From Isoetes taiwanensis (taxonomy: Eukaryota; Streptophyta; Lycopodiopsida; Isoetales; Isoetaceae), in assembly GCA_021234155.1 (NCBI GenBank), contig JAJEKV010000071.1:2429138-2493137 (forward strand): DNA of 64,000 nt, read 5' to 3'. The translations under genes and the position numbers were made by a program. Of the stretch, positions 12,728 through 22,750 are shown piece after piece (within the stretch, counting starts at the first letter, position 1; every line of letters starts with the position of its first letter). The notes beneath the pieces are model-generated. The model saw nothing but the letters and a program-made list of their open reading frames with translations. It made no database searches and was not told the origin of the DNA.

Positions 12728-13883
12728 GCAAATTCGACATACAAGCTATTCAAGCAAATCCTCAAGACCACCGTGTTTCTTAACTAGTTTAAATTCTCTA
12801 TTTACAATTCTCATTATAGATCTACAAAGTTTTATGATGAAATCAGATATGCATGAGTCTATGAATGTCATGAGTAAGATCTAATGTAAGGGATCTAATA
12901 TTATGGATCTAAAAGGCGATACATGCTAAAGAACATTTGATGTTAAAGAAAGAATATAGATGAAATTATGATCCAGATTTAACACTTTGGGAAGATTGAT
13001 CCGCACATGAAGGATTCTTCGGATATCTCAGATTTGCATATGTTCATGGACATCATAAAATTAGAAGGAAAGATCTAATGCATTGGGTTGAAAAACTGGA
13101 AACACCTTAAGAAAACATTGGAGGTTTAAAAGACAAGAAAGAATACATATGAAATTATAATCCATCTAAACACTTGATGGAGACTAATCGGCTTAGGAAG
13201 GATTGTCTGGCTTCATTGTTAGTATAGAGCATGAAGCATAAAGTCTTACCACATTTTTAATCTCGCTACCAGACCAGCCAAGGTAAGTGGTTGTATTTTA
13301 TTAAAAAAGGATGGCGGCAGAAGAAGTAATCGAGAAGACCGGATCACCCGGTGTCCGGACATAAAAGGTTTAGAAATTTTCGCATAAACAGTCTTACAAC
13401 TTGCATCGGGCAAAAGTGAAGGGGATAACCCAAGAAACTTATAGCTTAATTGTTAGTGACTTAGGCTTTTACCCTACTCTGGCTAATCCGTCCTCCTGGT
13501 TTCCTTCAAGTAGTAACCGAAGTTTCTTGCTCTTTTGCTTTGATGATTCTTTAGCATAATGGATGATCAAGCTGCAACTATTTTTGGACATGGTTATTGT
13601 ACCTTCATTATGAAGTAAGATCTTTTCAAAAGAATTGTGGCCTTGCTGAAGGCAATATAATTACATATTTCTTTATTGTAATGTTTTCACTATGTATGAG
13701 TTATTAAAGATAATAGAAATCTTTGGAAGCTTTTAGAGAAATTTCTGAGATAATAGAACAGTAAGTTACAAGTATATACATTGTGACCAAAATGATATTA
13801 ACAAAAACATGACCATGGCCTTGAAGGAAGTCACCTGCAACCCAATAGGACTGCAAATTGTACTCTAAAGTTCTTGATTGTAT
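12728..13883. other. AT-rich noncoding stretch
   Basis: No ORF with recognisable content. Words such as AAGATCTAATG and CATAAAG recur loosely but do not form a defined repeat. Confidence 0.4.
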
Positions 13884-14102
13884 CAGGGGTAAAAAGTCAT
13901 GGACTTAAGGTTTTTTTTTATGTTCACAGACGCTGATTTTCATGTACAGACGCTTTTGATCGTTGTTTTTCAGACGAAAATCTTCCGACGCCGGAAATTT
14001 TTTTTTGCCGTATTTTTTACGTTTTATACGGCAAATATGTGCCGTATCATACAATTCATACGTATTCCGTATAAAACGTACAGCATATTGAACCTATCCC
14101 TG
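13884..14102. mobile_element. Possible small hAT-like foldback element (219 bp)
   Basis: The ends CAGGGGTA and TATCCCTG form short terminal inverted repeats of the CAGGG type common in hAT elements. Inside, ACGTTTTATACGG and CCGTATAAAACGT form a second inverted pair. No clear 8-bp target duplication is visible, so the assignment is tentative. It lies directly downstream (in that gene's sense) of the minus-strand H3-like ORF. Confidence 0.4.
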
Positions 14103-14180
14103 ATTTACAGAGGAAGGTACTTTTATATATATAACAATTTGATTTACACCAAAAAGGATAGTTTTATATATAAACTTTAA

Positions 14181-14698
14181 CTAAGTACAAAATTTTGAAG
14201 CTTCTAGGGCTTCTCCTTGCAGATCCTCCTCGCTAGATGGAGACCCTTGGGCATCACTATCACCCTCTTCGCATGGATACACAAATTGCCCTCCTCGAAA
14301 AAGTTGGACCAGCTCCGCCTCTGCTGCCTCCTGCAGAGATCGGAACATTAGGGGTATGACCCTATAATCGGTCCGAAACTCCTGCGTGATCTCCCGGAGG
14401 AGCCATTCGAATGACGCCTTCCGAATCAGGAGATTAGTGCATTGTTGGAAGTGCCTAATCCCCCGAAATACACGAGCATGCTTCGAGTTCGGCCCATGGT
14501 GAATCTTCTTCGGCGGCTCCGGCCATGGTGGCAGTGGCTTTGGCTGATTCTTCGGCCTCCCGCCCTTAACGTACTTTTGTACATTTTTGCAGTACCAGTT
14601 ATTGTACCTCTTCCATCTAAGGAGGTACTCCTGGTATCCTTTCTTCCGCCTTTGGAATTCGTCGTCCTGCTTGAGAACCACGATTCCATTATCTTGAA
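14181..14698 (-). pseudogene. Histone H3-like protein lacking fold helix 3
   Basis: The frame is open from an in-frame stop near 14700 to the stop at 14181. There is no ATG at its start, so an upstream exon or truncation is likely. It encodes an Arg/Tyr/Trp-rich N part, a proline-rich linker (GGRPKNQPKPLPPWPEPPKK), and then an H3 fold. Recognisable blocks are FRGIRHFQQCTNLLIRKASF (H3 alphaN and alpha1), LLREITQEFRTD (loop and start of alpha2) and LQEAAEAELVQLF (end of alpha2). In place of the H3 segment CAIHAKRVT..KD..LARRI it has an acidic tail (CEEGDSDAQGSPSSEEDLQG). The linker plus fold order matches the larger gene at 36.8-38.0 kb, so the two are relatives. Whether it is a decayed copy or a different functional form is unknown. 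Confidence 0.8.
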
Positions 14699-14971
14699 AT
14701 TATTCCATCACATTTTGAAATTTACAAATAGTGACAACCCCAATTTCAACAATGTAGAATTGTATGTAAATACTTTTTATTACCAGCTTTAATTCTAACA
14801 GGTCTCAAATTACAAGTTCACTTATCACAAGCCAGTATTCCACATTCAAGTAGATGTAACTCAAGTAGATAATCACACGCCAGTATTTCACATTCAAGTA
14901 GAGTAAGATACTCATATACTGAAAGTAAATGAAAGCATGAATGCAATGAAAATGCACTGAAAGTAGGACTA

Positions 14972-15060
14972 TCTTATCTTATATTATAATGTTTTAATGT
15001 AAGTGTGTAGTGCATCGAGCCCTAGATCCTAGGGCCACAAATGACATGATTACATCGAAG
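14972..15060 (+). mobile_element. Helitron 5'-end-like sequence (plus strand)
   Basis: After an A, TCTTATCTTATATTATAATG is followed by subterminal sequence that aligns with the start of Helitron copies 1-3 (GCCCTAGATC, then ggccaca and ATCGAAGGGTCC). I did not find a matching plus-strand hairpin/CTAG 3' end, so the extent of this Helitron is unknown. The captured mannanase and NPF fragments downstream may belong to it. Confidence 0.65.
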
Positions 15061-15067
15061 GGTCCAG

Positions 15068-15155
15068 ATTTAGTTTATTTTTGGCTAGACTCTCTTTTGC
15101 CCATTAGGGAAATTTAGTTTATTTTTGGCTCGACTCTCTTTTGCCCATTAGGGAT
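15068..15155. repeat. 43-bp direct duplication
   Basis: TTTAGTTTATTTTTGGCTMGACTCTCTTTTGCCCATTAGGG occurs twice back to back with a single substitution. Confidence 0.9.
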
Positions 15156-16110
15156 ATTTCTTCCAACTTAATCTAGGGTTTCTTTAGGCAGAGCAGCGGA
15201 CTTTGAGGTGCCTCGACTCACTGAGATGGATGCAGCCAAAACAGTGTAGTGGTGTTCAAAGCAGTTGAAACGGAGGGGCACGGTGTAGAAGTATTTGTTG
15301 CAATGCTTTTCATTCAAAGCAGTTGAAGCAAAGGGGCACGAAGGGGTCTAGATCAGAAAAATTTGTGGAGAGAGGGCGACATAAAGCTTGAGTTTCTTTT
15401 TAAAAGATTTTCGATCCTTACCTAAGAATCCAGCATTGTTGAAGGCGGCGTTGTAGATTGTTGGGGTTATAATGTGGCGTTACAGTTTCTTATTAAGGTT
15501 TTAAACTGGAGTTGTGCCCATTAGCAGAGTTTCTGGAGTTGTCACCAATTTAGGAGCTGGAAGCACGATTCAACATCAAGTCTTCAAGGTTTTATTTATT
15601 TGCTCTAAAGGGATTGCATGCAGTATTTTTCCCTTCCTCCTTCTTGGTTCTTTAGGTGTTCTATAGACAGGACAGTGGATATTGATACAGAAAAAGGAAA
15701 GGGGCTCCGAAGACTATGGCATCTACATCTAGAGGCTTCTGCTTGCTCAAGGCTTCAGTTGGTACATTCAGAGCCTTACTGTGTACATTCACAGTACTTA
15801 CAATTGGGGTGTGGAATTCAGCATCCCTAATGTTGCTATGTTAATTTCTATGATCGGTTTCTTTTGTGGAGCCCCAGGTCTCTATGATATTAAAAGCCTT
15901 GGGGCAATCTTTTGACTCAAATAGCTCAAGTATTTGTTGCAGCAGCTTGAAGATGAGAAACTTTCTGCAAGAGAGTCTACTTCATGAGTGAGAGATAATG
16001 AATCTACCACTAAGGAAGCAGAGTGGTTTAGCATATTAGCGACTTTAGGTCAGTTAACAATTTCAGGGAGAATGCTCATGTTGCCATCTAAACTATTCTG
16101 AGCCTTTTCA
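15156..16110. other. Noncoding stretch with repeated AAAGCAGTTGAA words
   Basis: The phrase CATTCAAAGCAGTTGAA...GGGGCACG appears twice (around 15257 and 15308). There is no recognisable protein. An open frame at 15618-15830 lacks any family feature. Confidence 0.35.
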
Positions 16111-16200
16111 TCTTTACTATATCTTTAATGTTTTACTGTCGTGGATCATGCCCTAGATCCAATGGCCGTTATTTGTTTGGTCCATCTCACGGTTGAAAAA
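16111..16200 (+). mobile_element. Diverged Helitron 5'-end-like sequence
   Basis: After an A, TCTTTACTATATCTTTAATGTTTTACTGTCGTGGATCATGCCCTAGATCC-like sequence resembles the 5' ends at 14972 and 9307, notably in CCTAGATCC and the following GGCCG. It is either an internal duplicate of the 14972 end or a second nested Helitron. Confidence 0.45.
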
Positions 16201-16299
16201 ACAAAGTCAAAGGGAAAAAAAAAAGATTGCATTGGCTATTTTCTCACTCTGTTTTTTCTTGCGAGAGGCCTGGACTGATTGGACCGTAGCTCTGCTTAG

Positions 16300-16590
16300 G
16301 GCTATGTCAAACGAAGAGTCAATTTGCCACAGATGCCAAAACACTGTATTATCTGGAGCGAAATATCCAGATCTTCATGCATTCCTGTTGGTCGGGGAGC
16401 TCTATTTGGGGCTATGGCAAATGAGGAGCCGATTTGATACAGATGGCAAAACACTAGATGGCAAAACACTGTATTATGTGGAGCAAGATATCCAGTAATT
16501 ATGTATTATCTATTTAGGGCGATGGCAAATGAGAAGCCGATTTGATAGATGGCAAAACACTATATTATGTGGAGCTACAATGCTATGCAG
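16300..16590. repeat. Degenerate tandem repeats around ATGGCAAAACACT
   Basis: Blocks of about 90-130 bp recur three times with indels: GGCTATGGCAAATGAGGAGCCGATTTGATA, then ATGGCAAAACACTGTATTATGTGGAGC. They precede the mannanase fragment and may be duplicated exon/intron sequence, but no protein could be assigned. Confidence 0.7.
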
Positions 16591-16722
16591 AGCTCCTTGG
16601 GAGTCTATGATGAACGAGGAGTCTATGACTTACGAGCCCTGCAGGTCTGTTTGTTGGTTCTAGAGTGAAAGAAGTAATGATTTTGCAGTTTCTGAACATT
16701 GACTAACTTAGATAACTTGGAT

Positions 16723-17047
16723 TTGACGTTGTACAAGGCTTAGATTATGTTGTTTCTGAAGCTTCCAACAACGGCATCAAGTTCATTCTTATCAAAGATG
16801 GAGGCTACAATGCAATGCACTCCTTGGGAGTCTGATGAATGAGCCCTGTAGGTTTGTTTCCTGCTTCCAGAAACAAAGAAGTAATAGGTTTGCGCTTTCT
16901 AAACATTTACTAACTTAGGTTACTTGGATTTGACCTTGATGTTGAACATGGCTTGGATTTTGTTGTTTCTAAAGCTTCCAACAACGGCATCAAGCTCATC
17001 CTTACCTTGATCAACAATCACGACGACCTGGGTGGCAGACCTGGGCG
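16723..17047 (+). pseudogene. Endo-beta-1,4-mannanase exon, duplicated in tandem
   Basis: Plant endo-beta-mannanases (glycoside hydrolase family 5) are secreted enzymes that cut cell-wall mannans. Two adjacent copies encode the same exon. The first (16723-16797) gives QGLDYVVSEASNNGIKFIL and then loses the frame. The second (16938-17047) gives GLDFVVSKASNNGIKLILTL followed by INNHDDLGGRPGR and a GGTAAGT donor at 17047/17048. The blocks LDFVVSEA..GI.LIL.L.NN..D.GG are typical of the family. Catalytic glutamates lie outside this exon. The copies come from a duplication of about 190 bp including intron-like sequence. It is a captured fragment, not a working gene. Confidence 0.7.
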
Positions 17048-17743
17048 GTAAGTATGCAGCCTTCCTTGGATTTGAGTTTTAGTCCATCTCTTAATGTGTC
17101 CTTTCGATATACTTATGCTGTCGAGCATTTGTATTGCACATGTTGAACATTTTAGTGCTCCTCCTCACCTCTTGCACTAGCAAATCCATGAATATTTCTA
17201 TTCATTCCCACAATTTGAGGTTCTATAGATTAGATTATCTCTGATACTGATCCAACAAACTATTTGGCCCATAATATTAGCTGCTACATACTTATAGGTT
17301 TTACGTAAGTCATCACCGGGACTGGACACTTTATAGTGAAGGAAAGCAGATTACATAATAAACTTCTCCATGATAATATCTAAACACTGCTGCTTTGGAA
17401 GCATAAGGCTAATATATTGTTGAAACATCCATGAAAAGAGCTTTGGCAGCTAGCATTTCGCCTATCCCTGTATAATTAATGCCTGCAAATTGTTGTAAAA
17501 AGTGTCATTGTGGAGTTAAAGAATGTACGATTTGCCAGACATTGGTATCATTATTTCTATCTGCAATATACTCCTGTCAACGACAATTAGCTACTACATT
17601 CCTCTCTTAAAGCAGATTCTTTCTGCATTGCTCTGCCCTTTACTCTCCAACTTTGTTTATTCTTGGTTTCTCATATTTAACTTTTTCCTTCTCAATACTT
17701 ATGCTCAATTTTATTTGTTGTTTGCAGGATATAGGCACAATGG
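17048..17743. other. Intron-like sequence between captured fragments
   Basis: AT-rich DNA that starts with the mannanase donor site and shows no further coding features. Confidence 0.4.
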
Positions 17744-18320
17744 ATGACAACACATGGACAGAGCCTTGCTATACAATATACACAAACACTACACATAAAA
17801 CTAACTCATCATTTCACATTTCCAGTTGCCTTAGTTGGTTCTTTCGACTGTTTGCAGTCCCCCTTTTGCTTGCAGTCTCCTATCATGCTTCACCATGGTA
17901 ATGGCAACATTTATGGAGACAAAGGATCAGAGTGGCCACCAGCCATCATGTGCTAAACAATCCCATAGCAATTCTTCCAATGATTGTGTTTTGGATTGAT
18001 TTGCAATATTCCTGCTTTGGACTTGCAGATCTATTCACATTTGCAGGGCTGCTAGATTTCTACTATGGTGAATCTCCTGAGAGCCTACACAACATGCCCA
18101 CTTCTGTCATGGTTGTGTCTAACTCTCTGGGCTATTTTAAAGCAGCGCCATTGGTTCTGTTGTCAATGGAATAATCAAGCATGGTTCCAATATGGGTTGA
18201 TTGCCAAGCAACTTCTGATGGCTCCTTGCAGTCATAGGCTTTATCAATTTCATGGTCTATGTTTTTATTGCGAAGTGGCAAGGGAGGAGATTATACAGTC
18301 GATTATTCTGCCTCCAAGGA
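17744..18320 (+). pseudogene. NPF (NRT1/PTR) transporter C-terminal fragment
   Basis: NPF proteins are 12-helix proton-coupled transporters of nitrate, peptides or hormones in plant membranes. In one frame (about 17960-18165) the sequence gives CFGLADLFTFAGLLDFYYGE, then SPESLHNMPTSV..SLGYF. This is the family block QyfllGiaD.FtfvGLleFFY.e.P..M.s..ts..lt...LGyf. In another frame (about 18165-18320) NG, WLLAVIGFINFMVYVFIAKW gives the last transmembrane helix. Weaker similarity (HHFTFPVALVGSF) precedes at 17800. Two in-frame stops and a frame change show it is a pseudogene fragment, in the same orientation as the mannanase fragment. Confidence 0.75.
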
Positions 18321-18663
18321 TCACAAGAAGACTCTTCAAGCTTTTGTGTAGATACCAACTCCAACTCTTATTAATGAATGTTTAAAACTCATTTTCCTTT
18401 TCTTTTTAAAGGTCTGCCAAGTAGATCAGAGCTATGAAATCATGTGGAACGCGGCCATTAAATGAAGGCATCATTACATTCTTTGTCTTTTCTATATTTT
18501 GGAAGTGTTTCTTTTAGTTGGAGACCTCTATGTTAGAAGGGCTTTTGTTATGTTACAAGAGGATCCCTTGACGACATTTTAAACCGAGGTCTACTAAAAT
18601 CGCTATATCTAAGGCAACTTACAACTTGCCTAACAGAACTGAAAAGAAATTTAAGATAACTAC
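18321..18663. other. Noncoding DNA next to the LTR
   Basis: No gene is seen. Sequence next to the LTR shows no primer-binding site, which fits the outer (downstream) side of a minus-strand 3' LTR. Confidence 0.4.
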
Positions 18664-20318
18664 TGTGACGTCCCCTACTCGTACACGATGCCCGCACTGT
18701 ATACAAATAGGAGTTCATCCCCCATACCAGCTCCACACTGATACAGGGCCCTCCACAATCACTGCACCCGTAACGAGTCCCAGTGGGAAGAGTGAAGGGG
18801 TCATTTTACCCCGTCTCCCTCAGGGCCTACCTAGCTACGGAAGTGTAAACATACATGTCAGTATACAAGAGCATCACATATCCACCTCTAGGGTGGTACA
18901 TCACATCTGCATAGACAATGATCAGCACAATGCATAAGGGAAATCCTACCCAAGGTTCAGACACAGGGATGGACTGACAAGCTTGGGTCTCCAGAGTTCA
19001 TTGCAGACAGAATTCATGGCAATGGATTTGGCTGGCATAAGAACATGGCATTGGGTTGTCCACTCCATCCGCCCCTCCTGTGCACACTTTGCAGAGTAGG
19101 CTGAAAAGTGTTGGGACCTGACTGTAGCTCGCCGGGTGCATAGCCAAAGGGGCTATTCCTGGGTTGCATCTCCCCAGTCCCGATGGAGCAGGTAGGGATC
19201 ACTCCCCCCAGAGATCTCCATGCTGACTCAAGGTGACTAGAGGGCCACTGCCCTTATTCGACTGAACCCACTGGAAGGTGAACCCCACCCCACGGGTGTC
19301 GAGCCCATGCCCTGCCCGCACTCAGTGGCAGGCCATTAGACCTAGTCACAATGATCCCCGGTAGCACTAACACACCATAGGGATCGTTCAAGAGTCAGAA
19401 CACGAATCTCCTTCTTAGCCAGTCTGGCCCCTTCACCCACAACCAGCTGGTGTGGTTCTTGTACACAGGCCGAATCTATAGTGTGCTAGAGAGGCTAATC
19501 TAGGAGCATCTACTACCAAGCTTTAAGTCTCTACCCCCCTTCCTAATACAAGGAGTTCATAGAGATACATCATCCATATACATCACAGAAGAACTAAAGA
19601 ACTATATCTAATCTATATCATAGAGTTAGGTTCTTTAGTTAGAGTCTGCTATCTAGAGATCTAGAGGGCTGCTATGGGCAATTTAATATGCTAAACCTAC
19701 TGATTCAATGACTAGAAGATGGTTTAGGCTATTAAATTGGCGAAATACCTAATCCTTGAGTTCCTCCTCCTGACCTGAGTTCGACCATCCTGCTGAAATG
19801 CTCGAATCAAGGGAAATTAATGGTGCAATTCTCTCAGACAGAGTCTGGGAGGCGGTTTTGACCCTTGGGGCAGCCAAAACAGAGCTTTAAAACCCTAGAA
19901 ACGAAATTGGGCAAGTTAGGGTTTCCCTCCCTAAATAGACAAGGGGGTTGGTTAGGGTTTCCAATTATCCCCTTTAGGCATGTGGGATAATTGGGAATGG
20001 CCCCACTTGTCTTAAATGTCTAGGTGGCATAAATACACCTACATGGAAAGGTGTGCACTTAAATAAATGTGCACATTGGTAAATGTGCACATTAATTGCA
20101 CACTTGGGTATGGCCTGTCCACATGGGAAAATGTGCACCTAGATAAATGTGCACATGGGTAAATGTGCACATTAATAAATGCACACTCCTTGCAAGTTGC
20201 CCCCTAGGGGCTACCCGCCTGGCTATACGTCGGCGTACACGTCAGTCGGGGTGGCGTGTACGCGTGACGGGGCAGTATAGTATACGTCTGGGACCGTATA
20301 CTGTGCTGGAACGTCACA
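18664..20318 (-). mobile_element. Minus-strand 3' LTR (1655 bp)
   Basis: On the minus strand it begins TGTGACGTTCCAG (20318 downward) and ends ...GACGTCACA (18664), the expected TG...CA. It aligns in order with the plus-strand LTR at 31474-35851: the start, the TATACGG..CGTATA..TATACTG block, the CATTGG-rich middle (18950-19220 against 35290-35520), and the end GTATAC..GGGCATCGT. A purine-rich tract lies immediately before its start (in its sense), so it is a 3' LTR whose internal region extends to higher coordinates. No 5-bp target duplication or partner LTR is visible in the window. Confidence 0.75.
20030..20190. repeat. Array of ATGTGCACAT words inside the LTR
   Basis: Seven or so copies of the palindrome TGTGCACA or close variants (for example AAATGTGCACAT) occur in 150 bp near the LTR start. 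Clustered palindromes in a U3 region may be enhancer-like protein-binding sites. Confidence 0.75.
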
Positions 20319-20332
20319 TTCTCCCCACCTTG
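20319..20332 (-). promoter_or_regulatory. Polypurine tract of the minus-strand element
   Basis: On the minus strand CAAGGTGGGGAGAA directly precedes the LTR start TGTGACG. A purine run there primes plus-strand DNA synthesis in LTR elements. A second similar run (CCCAAGGTGGGGAGA) lies at 20360-20374. Confidence 0.65.
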
Positions 20333-20429
20333 AAATGATGTTGTCCGCAGCATCGTGGGTCTCCCCACCTTGGGATCTTCCTAACCTGCAATCAACTTGA
20401 TGCATCCAATGTATTACTATTATACTTAC

Positions 20430-20950
20430 ACATTTATTAAGATTACCTTAAGGTAATATTTTTAAATCATTATTAGTATGCCATTACATTATCAAATAAC
20501 TTGTCAATTCGTAACTTCTATTAAAACAAGGTACTTATTAGTCTCCGTTATCACAACATTTAGTTTATCACAATTTAACACTTTCATATACAATTATTAT
20601 TTAAGGTACTCTTCATTCCTTGCAACACATTCCAACAAAATTTGTGTTGCAAGTCTTCACACCTTAAAATCCTGCATTAATTTTACAATATCTATAATTA
20701 CATACTTACTATCTTAATTATTAGGATTACTCTAAGATAATGTTTAAGACATTACTGTACTATTTCATTATCCAGTTAACTTATCACTTCCTAACTTAAT
20801 CCACGCAAGGTAATTATTAACCTTACTTAATACAACATTTAAGCTTATGAAAGTTTATCAATTTCATACAAAATTTACACTTCTAAGGTACTCTTCATCC
20901 CTTGCAACACATTATAACAAAATTTGTGTTGCAAGTCTTCGTAGCTCGAC
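20430..20950. repeat. Diverged tandem duplication, period about 285 bp
   Basis: Unit 1 (about 20430-20690) and unit 2 (about 20715-20950) share ATTAxGATTACxxTAAGxTAAT..., GGTACTCTTCATYCCTTGCAACACATT and TTTGTGTTGCAAGTCTTC. They are AT-rich and noncoding. Confidence 0.8.
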
Positions 20951-22750
20951 CTCCTTGCCCTCCGGAGCGCTCTATTGGCCTGCAGGTCGACCTACGTTAT
21001 TACCATTTTAATTATTAATAAAATTTTGGTTATATGGTGACCACCCCACCTATCTACATGGATGCATGGCTAATCTCCCGGCGTAGGAAGAGGGTGAATC
21101 TTCCATTATGGCCGTGGAGATAGCGCCCTATAATGCCTATATGCCGCTCATGCCTACACCCTAGTTGCCACAGCGTGGAGGATAGGTCCTTCCCGTATAT
21201 GGGCGTGAAGGCCAGATTCCTCCTATCAAAGCATATATGGGGCTAGAGGTGCTTTTCCTATCAATGCATTCCTGAATGACCTCCTTTCTCTCGAGGTCGT
21301 CTACTTCCGTGGGACAGAAGTAGACTTTCTAATCTACCTTCCACTCATCCAAGCGGAAACGCGGACATGCCTACATTGACATTACATCACGCCCTAAAGA
21401 TCACCGTAGTGGTCTCATCATCGGTAACAACGCATGCAACCCATACCTAGCATAGTTTGCATGCGCAGATTAATCTTAACTACACATAGAATTAATCTAC
21501 ACAATTCGACATGCCTGAGCCGATTTTTGCTGGCTCCTATAACGCATGTGATTAACATAATTACCCTAAGGTAATATTTATGAATTAACATTATCATAGT
21601 ATCGGATACATTACTTCCGATAGTACAATTATATTTACTCTAAGCTTTGCAATATTTAACGACTTTTAGATCGCGATTATTTAAACAATAACCCTGATTT
21701 AGACCTATTGTATCATAGACAAGGTTTTAATTATCATACACAAGAATTAGGTGTGCTTCTTATTCTCTTCCTTGAGTCCTGCATTACCCTTGGAAGTATA
21801 TCCCTAAGATGCACTTAAGTATACCTGAATTCTATTTTCGATTTATATTTACAAGGACCCCAAGGTCATATAGCTATTCTTGGAAGGAATTGCATCCTTG
21901 CTACCTCACATTACCGTTGTTATTTAACTTATTTCCCTATGATACATATACGTACAACAATTTCTATGCAGTTATTAGGATCTATATTTAACTTATCTAT
22001 AAGACACATTAAAGCTTATAATACATGCGCACACCTTACCTAAGGCTAGAACGCATCCACCCATTGAGCCGGCGTCGAGTAATTTTGGAGATGACTTGGT
22101 CGTTGCATTGCTCCCATAGTCTTGCTCCACTTCATTGGTGTAGTTAGCTACTACGTCTCGTCTCGCACGTTGAAGGCCTCCTGAGCTATCTATCTATCTA
22201 TCTTACGTTCTATTCGCTTCGGCCATTGCCGGAGTGAACTCTATTCTACGGGTCGGTCAATTCGATGCAAGTACGTTCAATCATAAGATTGAGCCCTCCC
22301 ACTTTCTTCGAAAAGAAAATGGTCCTGCACCCCTTCAATGACGTTGTACACAACGTCATATCTATTCTCTCCCCTTAAGAGGTTATACACTTCTTACTTA
22401 GCGCATTAATTTACTAGCCTTAGCTAACATATATCGCACATATTATGTTATCATTTGTTTCAATATAGTTATGGGTTACCTACTTAGTTAGAACGAGTCT
22501 AAACCACAAGGTTTTGTCATCACGACAATTCCTTTTGTCTCAAAAGACTATTTGATTACTATGATTCTTATCTTAGATGTAATATGTACTATTCTTTTAT
22601 GTTCTAGAAATTCCCCCTTTCTTAGTTATTTGAACTCTTGGAATATTCCTACCAATCGAATTGATGCCATCGTAACAAGTTGGCCGGACTTGTTAGCACA
22701 CCAGCCCTACCGGGCCTACAACCTTTCCTCGAATTCTAGCCTATCCACGT
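20951..22750. other. Interior of the minus-strand LTR element, no pol seen
   Basis: No reverse transcriptase, integrase or gag similarity is visible on either strand. If this is the inside of the minus-strand element, that element is non-autonomous or decayed. A short CTAT microsatellite occurs near 22190. Confidence 0.4.
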
